A DNA stretch of 64,000 nucleotides from Cafeteria roenbergensis (Eukaryota; Sar; Bigyra; Bicosoecida; Cafeteriaceae), in the NCBI GenBank assembly GCA_008330645.1, contig VLTN01000005.1:186001-250000 (forward strand), read 5' to 3'. A program made the position numbers and the translations under genes. Of the stretch, positions 37,006 to 47,800 are shown piece by piece (within the stretch, counting starts at the first letter, position 1; every line of letters starts with the position of its first letter). The notes beneath the pieces were generated by a model. It made no database searches. It saw only the letters and a program-made list of their open reading frames with translations, and was not told where the DNA came from.

Positions 37006-39433
37006 ATGGAGGCCCTCGCGGCAGCCCTCGAGGGCGATTTCGAGAGCGATGACGCGATGACTGCGGTCGTGGAACAGCTCGACCGCGTGCGCAGCACGTG
37101 CACCACAACAGAGGCAGCGTGAGCGGCGCTGGAACGTCGCTGCTGCCGCGCCGACTTTCACCTCTGCGCCCAGGGCGCCGTGCAGCATGCCTCACGCATT
37201 CGCGTGTGGCTTTGTCGATTCGCCTGTGGCTGCTGGCGTCCGGCGCAGGGCGGCTGTTGCGGATGCGCTCGGAGTGGCGCGGCTCTGCGACGCGACGATT
37301 GCGTTCGGCCACCGCGCCGGGCGGTACCAGCGCCCCGCGTGCCCTGGCATCGGGGCAGGGTGCTCAGACATCTCGCTGTTGCTTGCCATGACGAGCTCGG
37401 CGAGGCTTCTTCGAAACCTGTGCATCGCTGGGCCTGCCGTTCAGCGGAGTGTTGCCGGAACGGAGCGCTCCGCCGCAGCAAGCGAGTCCGCGGAGGGTGC
37501 GGCGCTGGACGGCCCAGCTCCCGCGACGGTCCTCGGAGCAGCCGACCGCGTGATTCGCAACCCCTTCCTCGCGGAGGGCGCGGGCGCTGCGTTCGCCGCG
37601 GCGGCTGCAGGAGCCGTCCGAGCACTGTTGCAGTGCGCAAGCAACGCCGTAGCCGGCGACGACGCCAGCCGAGCCGCTGCGTGGCCCGTTGCAAAGAGCA
37701 TTGCGGCGGCTGCGCTGTCTCTGCCGCACGGAGGAGTCCGAGACGCGCAGCTCGATGCAGTGGCGTGTGGGCTGCTGCACACGTGCGCCTGCCAATCCGC
37801 GGCCGACGAGGGGGGCAGTGGCCGGCTGGTCGAGGTGCTGTCGTCGCCGGCGCTCCTGGCGTCGGTCATGGCGGCGTCGTCGCCTGTGCGGGGCCAGGAC
37901 CAGCTGCCCCCTTGCGCGCACTGGGCCCTGCTGCTCGTAGGCCGCGCCGTGGAGGAAGGGTGCGTCCACCACGCCGTGTCGGCGTTTGGCCAGGCGGCCT
38001 TCGCGGGCTCCCGGACGGGCGCAGCCACCGCTGGCGAGGCAGCCACGGCCGCTGCCGAGGCAGACGCCGCCTGCAGCGGCCTCGAGCCTGAGACCCTGCC
38101 CGACAGAGACGCCATCAGCAGCCTGCTGATGCTGCTGCGACTGACCCGAGACACGTCCCTGCTATCCGAAACGGAGAGCAGCGCCTCCGCCTCAGCGGAC
38201 AGGGCCGGCCCGGACCTGACCCTGCACCCTGCAGACGTCGACGCAGTGGCGGGAGTGTGCGCTTCGTCGCTGTCAGGGTTCCTGGAGCTGAGCGCCAGCG
38301 CCATGGCGCACGTGGCCGCTGCCCTGTCTCCAGGCGCCGAGGTGCCGCGCAGCGACGGGGGTGGCGATTCCGGCGCCACGGCTCGCGCCATTGTGGCATG
38401 CCTCTGCGCGGAGGCGGCGCTCGCTGCGCTGGACCTGCTCGGCGACGCGCTCACGGCGATGCACCGCCGCATTGACAACGGGGCGAGCCCCGCGCCCTGG
38501 ACGGATGCGGCCCTCGGGGCAGGGCTCAAGGCGGCGCTGGAGTGTTCGGCGGCGGCGCTGACCGTGCTTCCGGAGCCCGTCAGGGCCAGGTCCTCGCCCG
38601 AGGGCGAGGCAGAGGCGGCGGGACGAGCAGCCGCCGCGGCGGGCGCTGGGCGAGGGGTCGGGGTTGCCTCTGCCGCTTCAGGACCCGGCGGGGCAGTCGC
38701 CGGGGCTGGTGCGGCCGAGGGTGCGGGTTCGAGTGCGGGTTCGAGTGCGGGTTCGAGTGCGGCTGCGGCTGCAGCTGCGGCTGCGGCTGCGGGCGGGGCA
38801 GGAGCTGGCGCCCCGGCGTGGGCTTCGACCCCGAGCGCCCCCGCTGCGCCCCCGTCCGACACGCGCTTGGTGCGGGCGTGGAACCGGACCGAGGCCGCTG
38901 CCAACACGGTGCGCGCCTCCGCCCTGGCGCTCGACATTCGCGCCGCCCTTTGCCGGCTGGCAGCCAACGCCGTTCACCGCAGCCCGGCTGCAGCGACTGC
39001 CGCGGAGCAGTGCGGCCTCCTCGTCGCCCTGCTGGGGCAGACCAGGATGGAGCGCGGCATCGCGCGCCCGGTGGTCCGCGAGTACTCGCTGCTGGCCGTG
39101 CGCAACGCCGTCCAGTGCTCGGCTGAGGCCCGCAGCTTCGTCGAGGCACTCAAGCCGCAGGGCGTTTCAAACCCCGAGGCCATGCGTGCGATGGGGATCA
39201 AGGCCGAGGTGGACGCCACAACGGGGAGTGTGACGGTGGGGCTCGACGCCGCCAAGGACGGGGGAGGCCAGCGCTGGCGCACGCGCGCCAAGGAGCCGGC
39301 GCCAAGCCCCACGGATGGCAGCGGCCAGGCCGCCGCTGCCGCTGCTGGGGCGGGTGGCCCTTCGCCTGCCGCCACTGCAGCCGCTGAGGCCGCCATCCGC
39401 CGCGCGGTGGACGACGGAGAAATTCAAATGTGA
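37006..39433 (+). CDS. Ataxin-10 family protein (one intron)
   Basis: Exon 1 37006-37118 (MEALAAALEGDFESDDAMTA...) and exon 2 37174-39433; the 55-bp intron (gtgagc...cgcccag) keeps frame and gives 790 residues. A second acceptor at 37184-37185 is also in phase and would drop four residues. Armadillo-like helices (SSARLLRNLCIAG, LLHTCACQSA) fill the first half. The C-terminal ataxin-10 domain is clear: RLAANAVHRSPAAATAAEQC, LLVALLGQTRMERGIARPVV, REYSLLAVRNAV and LKPQGV, followed by a short disordered tail. Between them lies a Gly/Ala/Ser linker (about 38630-38830) coded by GC-rich short repeats, including three tandem copies of 'gcgggttcgagt'. Ataxin-10 homologues act at centrosome/basal body, cilium and cytokinesis. 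It is divergent from the AKR-like gene. Confidence 0.85.
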
Positions 39434-39805
39434 CGCAAATTGCCGCGACCGTCCATGCGGGCTGTGTGGCAGCGGGTGCGTGAAGGTTGCTTGTTCCATT
39501 GCTTCGCCTCTAGCCGCTGGTTCGCGCGGGGCGCCGCTGCGTTCAGCAATCGACGCGCTGAGCGCTCGAGCGTCAACTGCAGCTGCTCTGCCACGTCGGA
39601 AAACGCGGTGACCCGCGCCTTCTGCCCGCCCAGCCCAGCGCACTGCAGCCAAGGGCACGGGCCGCAACCGGCTTGCGCCGGGCTTTGCGGAGACAGGGGG
39701 CTGGGCGTCGCGCTTGGGTGTGCCAATCAGCCCGGACACGGAAGCTGCCGCGCGAGTCAGCGTCACAGCTCTGGCAGCAGCCCCCGGCCCAATCGCAACT
39801 GCCGA
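39434..39805. other. Intergenic region before the second MFS gene
   Basis: 372 bp. The frame of the following gene stays open back to 39440, but the translation is Cys/Arg/Ser-rich with no fold and resembles GC-rich non-coding sequence. No RNA gene or repeat seen. Confidence 0.5.
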
Positions 39806-41611
39806 ATGGTGGCCGGTCACCCGGACGGAGCTGGTGCATCGAGTGGCAGCGTAGGCGCTGTTGCTGCAGCCGGGGTGTCATCGCCCGGCGCGCAAGATGC
39901 GGCGGCTTCGAAGCTGGCCAAGCAGGCGAGGGGCAACGCCGATGGCTCCCGCGTTCCGGTGTTCAGCCTGCCCATGGCGGTGTTATGCCTGATAAACTTC
40001 AACGAGAGCGTGGCGACCAACGTGATTTGGCCGTTCCTCCCGTTTGCAATCGTGTCGTGGGGGGTGGCGCCCGCTGACACTGGAACGTTTGCGGGGATTT
40101 TCGCGTCGTGCTTCTTCGTCAGCCAACTCCTCACTGCAGGCGGCTGGGGCATGTTCGCCGACGCACGCGGCCGAAAGCCGACTCTCATCCTGGGCCTGGT
40201 AGGGTCCGCAATGGCAATGTCTGCCCTTGGGTTCGCCGGAAGCTTTCCGGTTGCGGTTGCGTGTCGCGCGCTGGCCGGCCTGACGAACGGGAACATCGGC
40301 GTGACCAAGGTCATGGTGCACGAAATGGTCAGCAAGCGCGACCAGGCCCAGGCGATGGCCCTCTTGTCCTTCAACTGGGGGATGGGCAGCATCGTGGGGC
40401 CCATTGCGGGAGGCTTCCTGACCGCAACCTCTCTGGAGCAGGCGGCAGGTTTCTCCGTCCCGTTCCTGGACCAGTTCCCCTACGCAATGCCGTGCTTCTT
40501 CTCTGCGCTCATCTCGGCGTTGGGCATCGTGGTTGGCGCTTGCATGCTGCCTGAGAGCCCGGAGTGGCTCCGCCAGCAGTCGTTGGGCCAGGCCGCACAG
40601 CCGTCGTCCTGCTGGGCCACGTGCGGCTGGCCGAGCAAGCTCCTGGACGCGCTGCGGTGCGCCTGCGTCGCGCGTCGGGGCTACCACCACGTCCCTGCGG
40701 AGGAGCCGGCCGAAGCAGCTTTCCCCTCTGCTGCCGCTGGCACTGGCGCTACGCCGTCGGCCGCCGAAGCCAGCAGCGGAGGGGCTGGGTCAGAAGCATC
40801 CCCGCCGGATGAGCTCGGCGACGGCATCAGTGTTCGGCCGGAAAGGGCCCTGCAAGGGTGCCTGGCCCGGGCTGCGAGCCGTCTTGCCCCTGCACCCCAC
40901 TCGCCGCTGCGCGACTCGGTGCTCCTTCGTTGCTTTGGGCTCTATGCCACGCTGGCGCTGGCGGCAATTCTGATCGACGAGCTCCTGCCCGTGATCGGCA
41001 AGATGCGCCGCGAGGCAGGCGGCCTCGGCATGTCAGAGGCGGAGATTGCGGAGCTGCTCATCATCCAGGGCGTCAGCCTCGTCGTGTTCCAGCTCTTCAT
41101 TTTCCACCGCCTGGTCGCGCGGTTCGGGGAAGGCAGAGTCTTCAAGTGGGGAAGCGTGTGTGCGCTCGTTGCGCTCTCGACGCTGCCGGTCAGCATCTGG
41201 CTCGGAAACAGCTCCGGGCCGGCTGGGCGCTGGGTCTTTGTCGGGGGCGCTCTGGCGCTCAAGACGCTTGGCATGGGGTGCTGCTTCAGCTTGACATTTG
41301 TGTTTATCAACTCGGCGGCCAAGGGGCGCCGCCTGGGTGCAGTGAACGGCATCAGCCAGTCCGCTGCCTCTGCCGTCCGCGTCGTCGGTCCAGCGCTCGG
41401 CGGCATCCTGCTTTCGGTGTCGCTCCGCTCCTCTGTAGTCTGGATCCACACGGGCGTCGTCTGCGCGCTGATGGGTCTCGCGATGGGAGCGACGGTGGCG
41501 ATTGGAGCGTCGCTGCCGACCTCCGTGACCGACGCGAACCGCGAGCCAGACGACACGCCTCCATCTGCGCCCGAGGCCGCGGAGCTTGAGCTCGCGTCTG
41601 TTCATGTCTAG
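39806..41611 (+). CDS. MFS transporter, ZIF/tetracycline-exporter-like
   Basis: 601 residues from ATG 39806 (MVAGHPDG), preceded by 'gccga'. A polar N-terminus of about 55 residues precedes about 12 membrane helices. Helix 1 contains CLINFNESVATNVIWPFLPF; the loop 2-3 signature is GMFADARGRKPTLILG (G-x3-D-x2-GRKP), typical of the drug:H+ antiporter group that includes plant zinc-induced-facilitator-like proteins and tetracycline exporters. A helix-5 type motif is seen as FNWGMGSIVGPIAGG. A large polar loop (about 265-385) separates the halves; the second half has FHRLVARFGEGRVFKWG and NGISQSAASAVRVVGPALGG, again typical of that group. Substrate unknown; a vacuolar or plasma-membrane export role is likely from family knowledge. 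Confidence 0.82.
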   Translation: MVAGHPDGAGASSGSVGAVAAAGVSSPGAQDAAASKLAKQARGNADGSRVPVFSLPMAVLCLINFNESVATNVIWPFLPFAIVSWGVAPADTGTFAGIFASCFFVSQLLTAGGWGMFADARGRKPTLILGLVGSAMAMSALGFAGSFPVAVACRALAGLTNGNIGVTKVMVHEMVSKRDQAQAMALLSFNWGMGSIVGPIAGGFLTATSLEQAAGFSVPFLDQFPYAMPCFFSALISALGIVVGACMLPESPEWLRQQSLGQAAQPSSCWATCGWPSKLLDALRCACVARRGYHHVPAEEPAEAAFPSAAAGTGATPSAAEASSGGAGSEASPPDELGDGISVRPERALQGCLARAASRLAPAPHSPLRDSVLLRCFGLYATLALAAILIDELLPVIGKMRREAGGLGMSEAEIAELLIIQGVSLVVFQLFIFHRLVARFGEGRVFKWGSVCALVALSTLPVSIWLGNSSGPAGRWVFVGGALALKTLGMGCCFSLTFVFINSAAKGRRLGAVNGISQSAASAVRVVGPALGGILLSVSLRSSVVWIHTGVVCALMGLAMGATVAIGASLPTSVTDANREPDDTPPSAPEAAELELASVHV

Positions 41612-41821
41612 CAGCTGGAGGCCGCCCATGGTTTGCTCCATGGAGAATTGCGTGTGTGCGGGGGAGGTGGTGTTGGTGGGGGCGGAGGCTACATTGCTCA
41701 CTCGGGTTTCTGCCGCAACGCTGCTGCAAAAGCGCAACTTCGTCGGCTTGGGTTCCAGCGCACCGCTCAAGCTCTGCGACGACGGCTCCACGCAACTGCG
41801 CTCACTCGGGGCTGGGCTTCG

Positions 41822-44800
41822 TCACGCGCGCCTCTCATGAAAGCGGGATGCGGCGGGCGGGGCAGGGCTGCGGCCCGCCAGAGGGCCAAAGACTTGAAAG
41901 GGACTTGGCGGCCTATCCGGCTCGACCGTCATGGGCGGCCGCGGAGGTGTGAGAGGCGACGTTTCAGCGGCGGAAATGTGCCAGTGTTCTCGAAGTGCCG
42001 CTGGAAGGCAGTCGCCTAGCACCGCTGCAGCCTCCTCCAGCTCCAGGCGAAGTTCCCGCTCCGCGGCAGACTCCACGCGGGCAGGAGTCGCTGGAGTGCG
42101 CGGCGCACCGCTGCCGCCGTTGCTGCCTGTGTCAGCGCGCCCGGGCGTAGCGATGCTGTTGGGCGCCAATGCGCGCTCGAGTGCGCCGGTGTACGACCCG
42201 GCGGCCGATCCCCGGCGTGGCGCGCTCGACGCGGAGGAATCCCGGCGCGTCCCCGCTGCGCGGCGCGGGAGGCCCGTCAGCGCTGGCATCGGCGGCGGCG
42301 GCGCGCGGCTTGTGGGAGACAGAAGGATGTCCCCATTGCCGCGAGAGGGGTGCTGGACCGACATCGGCTCTGCTGGCACGCCACCGCCGCCCACGCCAGA
42401 AGCTCCGTCGCGGAGAGCGGGCGACAGAGCCGACGGCGCGCGGAGCGAGGGGTGGGCTCCAGGGGGCCTTGGCGGCTCCGGGATGGGGTCCGGGCAAGTC
42501 TGCGGCGGAGGCGGCGAGGCAGCGGAGCACGTGCGCTCAAGCTCTCCCGCGAGCGCATCCCGCCCGTCAGCATCGATGGCGGCAGCGAACGACGCTTCGC
42601 CCGCCGTGGTCAGGAACCCCGAACCTGCCGACGACGCGCGCGCGTGCGCAGGGGACCGCGTCTCGCCCGCCCACAGGCCAAAGTCGTCGGGAAGCCCGCC
42701 CACCATGTCGGACCCTCCGCCGCGGCGACGAAGCTCCCGCGGCGACGACGCCGCGCTCTGCCGCCCGTGCGACCCCCCTGCCCCTCGCTCCCGCCTGCGA
42801 GAGCTGCTTGGGGACGCCGTCCCGACCGAATCGCGCCCCTGGCGGCTGCCGCGTGGCACATGCACCCGCGGCTTGGTCGAAGACCCCACGGACTCTGTCG
42901 CGGACGCCGACGCTGCCGAAGCTCGGTGAGCGTGGCGAGCTATCACAGCCGCGTAGGGGGAGCCCTGCCCAGAAGATGGGGCGGCAGAGCTGGGTCCATC
43001 GGCGATTCCCGAGCGCGTCGCGACTGCGGGGGAGTGCAACACCGACGCTCGCCTGGCTGCGGTTCTGGAGGTACCCGCTGCGGGGGAGCGACTGCCGCGC
43101 CTCGCGGAGCGCTGGGATGATGCGTCGTCGGGGCGCGGATGGCGCGTGCCGGCCATGGGGCCATGTCCGCTCGAGTACAATGCCGGCCGGCTCTTCCGAA
43201 CGGGCGAGCGCGCCAGCCGGTCGTCCGCCGGGCTCCGCGTCGCGCCGGGGCGCGTGGCTTTCGGGGCCGCGCGCAGCAGTGTGGGGCTGCTGCCCCGCCT
43301 GTGCTGGGGGACGCTGCCGCGAGTGGCGCCAAGGTCTCGCCCCACCCCGCTCGAGGCCCGTGCCGCGGGTCTGCCGGGAGAGCTTTGCCTCGGGCGGGCA
43401 TGAGAAGGCACCGGCGAGCGCGAGGAAGAGCCGCCTCGTGCGACGCGGGGCGCACCGGGGCTGCCCGGGCTGCGGGAGGCCGCCCGTGCGGTGGGAGGTG
43501 AGGCCACGCGGCCCCTGAGAGACTCGGACCAGGGCTTGCTCGTCGCAGGGGACCGCGCTGCCTGGAGCGCACGGCCCTTGGCGTGGCCTGCAGCTTGCAG
43601 AGCAAGGCGCCGCTCTGCTGGGCTGACAGGAGCCGACGCAGGGACCCGTCTACCAGCAGCAGCACCGCCACCACCACCTCCTCCGCCGCCGCCAGCCACA
43701 AGCCTGCCGCCTGCCCGAGCTTGCCGCTGCGGGCCTGGGCTTGAGCGGCGCGAGGATGGCCCCGCCCTTGCCCTGTCACGCGACCGGGCGTCTTCTGTGA
43801 TGGCCTCGAGCTCTGCCAGGATGGCCAGCTCAGCGGCCAGCTCGTTGTCGGCGGCACTGTCTCCTCCGCTCGCGGCGTAGCGACCGGCAGGACGCCCGGC
43901 CCGGCCCCCGGCACCGGCAGAGGTTTCGGCAGCTGCCGGAGGCACGAGGGTCGCGGCAACGCCGCGGCTGGCGCTTGCCGGCCGGGCCTCTGAGAGCGCC
44001 GTGGGCGGGTCCCCGGTGACCGCGGGAGGGGCGGCTGCCGCACTTTGGCTGCCTGCTGCTGCCTGGTGGTCATCGCAAGAGCGGGCTGGGCCTGCCCTCG
44101 TCTCCTCTGCCCCTGCAGCTGGAGCTGCCGCTTGTTGCGGCACGAGGGTAGCGCTCACGGTCGCCGACAATGAGCCGCTGTCAGCCTGCGCAGGCTGGGG
44201 CTCTGAGAACGGCGCTGTCGCGGCCAGGCCAGAGAGAGAGGCCGGCTCCGTTCCAACAGCCTCAGCTGGGTGCTGGGGGGCACCTTCGGCGCTGGCCGCC
44301 TGCCCCTCATCCCCGCGACGTGGCTGCTCGCCGCCAGACGATGATGGAGCTGGACCAGCCGGGGCGACTGGTTGCGTGGCCTGGAGCGGCGCGGCTGCAT
44401 CCGCAGAGCCGGCTGGGGCGGCCCGCTGGCCCGCCTGCTCAGCCTCGGTTCGCGGTGCGGCAATGGTGCCATAGGGCGGCACGCTTGCCGCCGGCACCGA
44501 GGACGCAGGCGCGGGGAGGGGCTCAGCGACGGGTGCCACCGGCCGCGGCATGCTCGCGCCGCTCTCTGCCGCCTGCTCAGCCTCGTCCTCCAGCTGGGTT
44601 GCCTCTGGACGCGCGGAGGGAGGTGGCCTGGCAGCTCCCGCTCCCTCGGGCGTTGAAGCCGAGCCAACGGGCGGCGCGCACTCGGTATCTTGGAGCGCCA
44701 GCGTGGGCGCGTGGCCTGCACTTGCGCTGGCCTTCGAGCCAGGAAGCGACGGTCTGTCGCGAAGCGACCAAGCTGGGGGTTGGGTGCGCGCTTGGAGCGC

Positions 44801-47800
44801 GACGCGCGACATTCGCTCCCGGAGGGCCGATCGCTCGGAGAGGCGCCTGACGGCGTCGCTTGCGGCAGACACCGCGCGCCACACCGGGCTTGCCTCTGAC
44901 CGCTCCAGCAGGGACCGGCGGCCAACTCCAGGGCTCTGGAACGACGCCATGGGCCATGCATCAGAGCCTTGCGGGGGCGACGCCGGCGCGGGCGGTGGGC
45001 CGGGCAGCGCACGGCTCAGGGCGACGCGGCGCTCCGACTCCCGAAGCTCCGCCCGCAAGGCAACCAAGGCGCGGTCGGCAGCGGCCCTGCTTGCCACGCG
45101 GGCGCGCAGGTCCTCGAGGTCCATCGCCCTGGCCTCGGATGCCGCGCGTGCCAGCTCTGCCGGTGAGGCAGAGCTCTCTCCTGCGAGCTCCACGATCGAG
45201 GAGGACATCAGCGACAGCGCTTCGGCCGCCCACTCGTGGCCGTCGTCCGCCGCCGCCGCCGGCGGCGGGGGCGGCTCGGCCACGGCAACCATGTCGGAGC
45301 CCGGAGTGCCGGGCTGGCTGCGCTGCGCTGCCCGCGCTGGCTGGCCGCGCAAGCCGCGCCTGGGCGTCGACGCCGTGGCTGGCTGCCCAGGCGCGATGAC
45401 CAGCTCCGCCAGCCGCATCGGCGAGGATGAGACTGGCGGGGCCGGCCGGCCAAGCCGAGAGGCCGAGGCCGAGAGGCCAACGACGGTGCCGCCGCCGGCG
45501 CCACTGCCGCCCGTGGCGGGCAGCAGCGCCGCGGGTGGCGGTGCGGCTGCGAGCTCTCGGCGGGGCAGCGGTGTCGCCAGCGGCGGCGGGTCGGAGCGGG
45601 GCGCCAGCGGAGAGGGGCTGCCTGCCCTGAGCGCCACCTCGGCGCCCTGCTCCGACCCACGGGGCGGCCCGCCGTGCTTGCTCGGCGAGCGGCGCTTGCT
45701 CGCGTTGAGCGAGGAGAACACGGCTTTGGCGGCAGAGGCTCTCGCTTCGCCCACCTGCTGCTCCGCCGCTCGCCACAGGGCCCGGCGCCGGACTGCGTCC
45801 TCCGAGTCTGCCGCCGAGTCCCTGGCCTGTGACTGCGAAGACCGCATTTGCAGGGCCGAGAGCGCGTTCCCGGCGTCACTCAGCTGCGAGAGAAGGCTCT
45901 GGCGGAGGCGGGTCGTCTCGATCTTCGCCTCCTCCCGCTCCGCGTCCCGGCGCAGGGCGGCTTCGCGGTCCTCGGCGGCCATGAGCTCGCGCTCGGCCTG
46001 CGCTCGCAAGAATGCCGTGGCCCACCACCCCAAGGCGACGGCTGCAAGCCGCCACGCGCGACGCATGCGCCTCCGCCTCGCCTCCTCCAGCCCTCGCTCT
46101 GCCTCTGTCTGCGCCTCCGCTTGCCGCGCGGCGGCCTCGCGCCGGACCTGCTCCCGAAGCAGCTCTGACAGCCCGTCCTCAGCCCGCATGGCAAGCAGCG
46201 CCTCCCGCCGCGACCGTGACTCGGCCTCCCTGCGCTCCCTGCGCCGAGCGGCAGCGGCAATCGCCTCTCGAGCCAAGGCCACCCGCGTTGCCTCCTCCTC
46301 CTCCGCCATCGCCACCCGCGCAGTGGCCTCAGCCGCGGCCTCCGCCGCGAGCCTCGCCTCCTCCTCCTCAGCGGCTCGAAGCTCGCCGTCGGCCTGCTCT
46401 GTGGCCGCCCTCGTCATCCCCTGCCGCTCGCGCACCCTGCAGGCATCCTCCTCTTCGACGAGAGCCCGCGCCAGGGAGCGAGCGGCCTCCTCAACATCCA
46501 GAAGCGAGTCCCGGGCGAACTCGCCGGCTCGCCGCACCCGCGCCCGCCGTAGCTCTGCGCGGCCGCGCACGCTGGCCAGCTGCAGCAGTCCGGCCGACAC
46601 CTCGCCCGCCCGCCGCACCGCCTCTGCCCGGGACAGCGTGACGAGCTCCGCATCCGACCCCGGCCCAAGGTCTGCCAGGGCCCGCCCCCACTCCGCCTCG
46701 TCCTCCGCGTCGACCGCACGGGCGTCCTCGGTCGTCACCTCTGCGAGCAGCCCAGCGCACGCGGCTCGAGCCTGCGCCTCGCGGAGCGACGCTACGCGCT
46801 GGCCCCAGTCAGCTGGCAGCCTCGCCGCCTCCTCCGGGGGCAGACACGCAGCCCGCAGCGCCCGGAGGCCCCCCGCGCTGTCCAGCATCCGCCCCATCGC
46901 CGCCTCAACCTGAGCGGCAGCCTGCCGGGACACGTCCGGGCGAAAGGCAAGCGCCCCGAACCCGCCCGACGTGGCAGGGCGTGCGCGCGGGGGCGACGCT
47001 CCCCCGTCCGTCGCGTCTTTTGCAAGCCGCGAGGCCGAAGGCGACCCAGCGGCGGCCGAGCTGGCGACGACTTCAGGGCGGCCCGCGCTCGCAGAGCTGC
47101 TGGCGGACGTCTGCGGCGGGCAGACAGGCCGGTCGCCAGTCGGGGGCGGCAACGGCAGAGCAGACGTCGGGGGCGGCGGCAGCCCGGCCACCCCAGAGGG
47201 GGGAGACTGGGGCTGCCTGCTCGGCCCTGGGCTAGCCTCGGCTAGCAACAGGGCCGAGGCCGCGTCGAAGTCTGTCCGGGCCGCCCACGCAGCGGCGCCG
47301 CTCCACAGCACCGTCAACTCGGGGCTGCTCGTGCCAGGCACGCGAGTGGTCTGCAGGGCCAGGCCGACAGCGCCGGCTGCGTCCCGCAGAGCCGATGAGA
47401 GTGACGCCGTGACCGCGGCCGCGTCATCCGCATCTGCCTGCAGGCCGGAAGCGAGCTGGGCGAGCGCTGCCCGCAGGTTGGCCAGGCGCTGCCAGGCGAG
47501 ATACCTGCGCCGAGACACGGCCGTTCGCGTGAAGGCGGCCACGCGCAACGCGCAGCTGCGCCGGTGAGCTGCCGCCTTGCGGCCCCGCATGCCCCTCGCA
47601 GCCGCCTGCAGGCGCGTCGCTGCTGCGTCTCTTGCTCGCGCAGCCGCCTCGCGCAGCAGAACCAGCGCCGCCGGCCGGAAGAGGAGGGCCGACCGGCCGG
47701 TGACGAAGCCCCTGCCCTCGCCGAGCCCGCTATCGGATGCTGCTGCCGCATCCTGCGCTCCTGTCTCTGCTGCGTGTCTGCCCGCGCCTGCCGCTGCCGG

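Noticed and set aside
44550-46913. Plus-strand frame of 787 codons
   Set aside because: Antisense to the myosin coiled-coil and tail region; Ser/Ala/Arg low-complexity translation.
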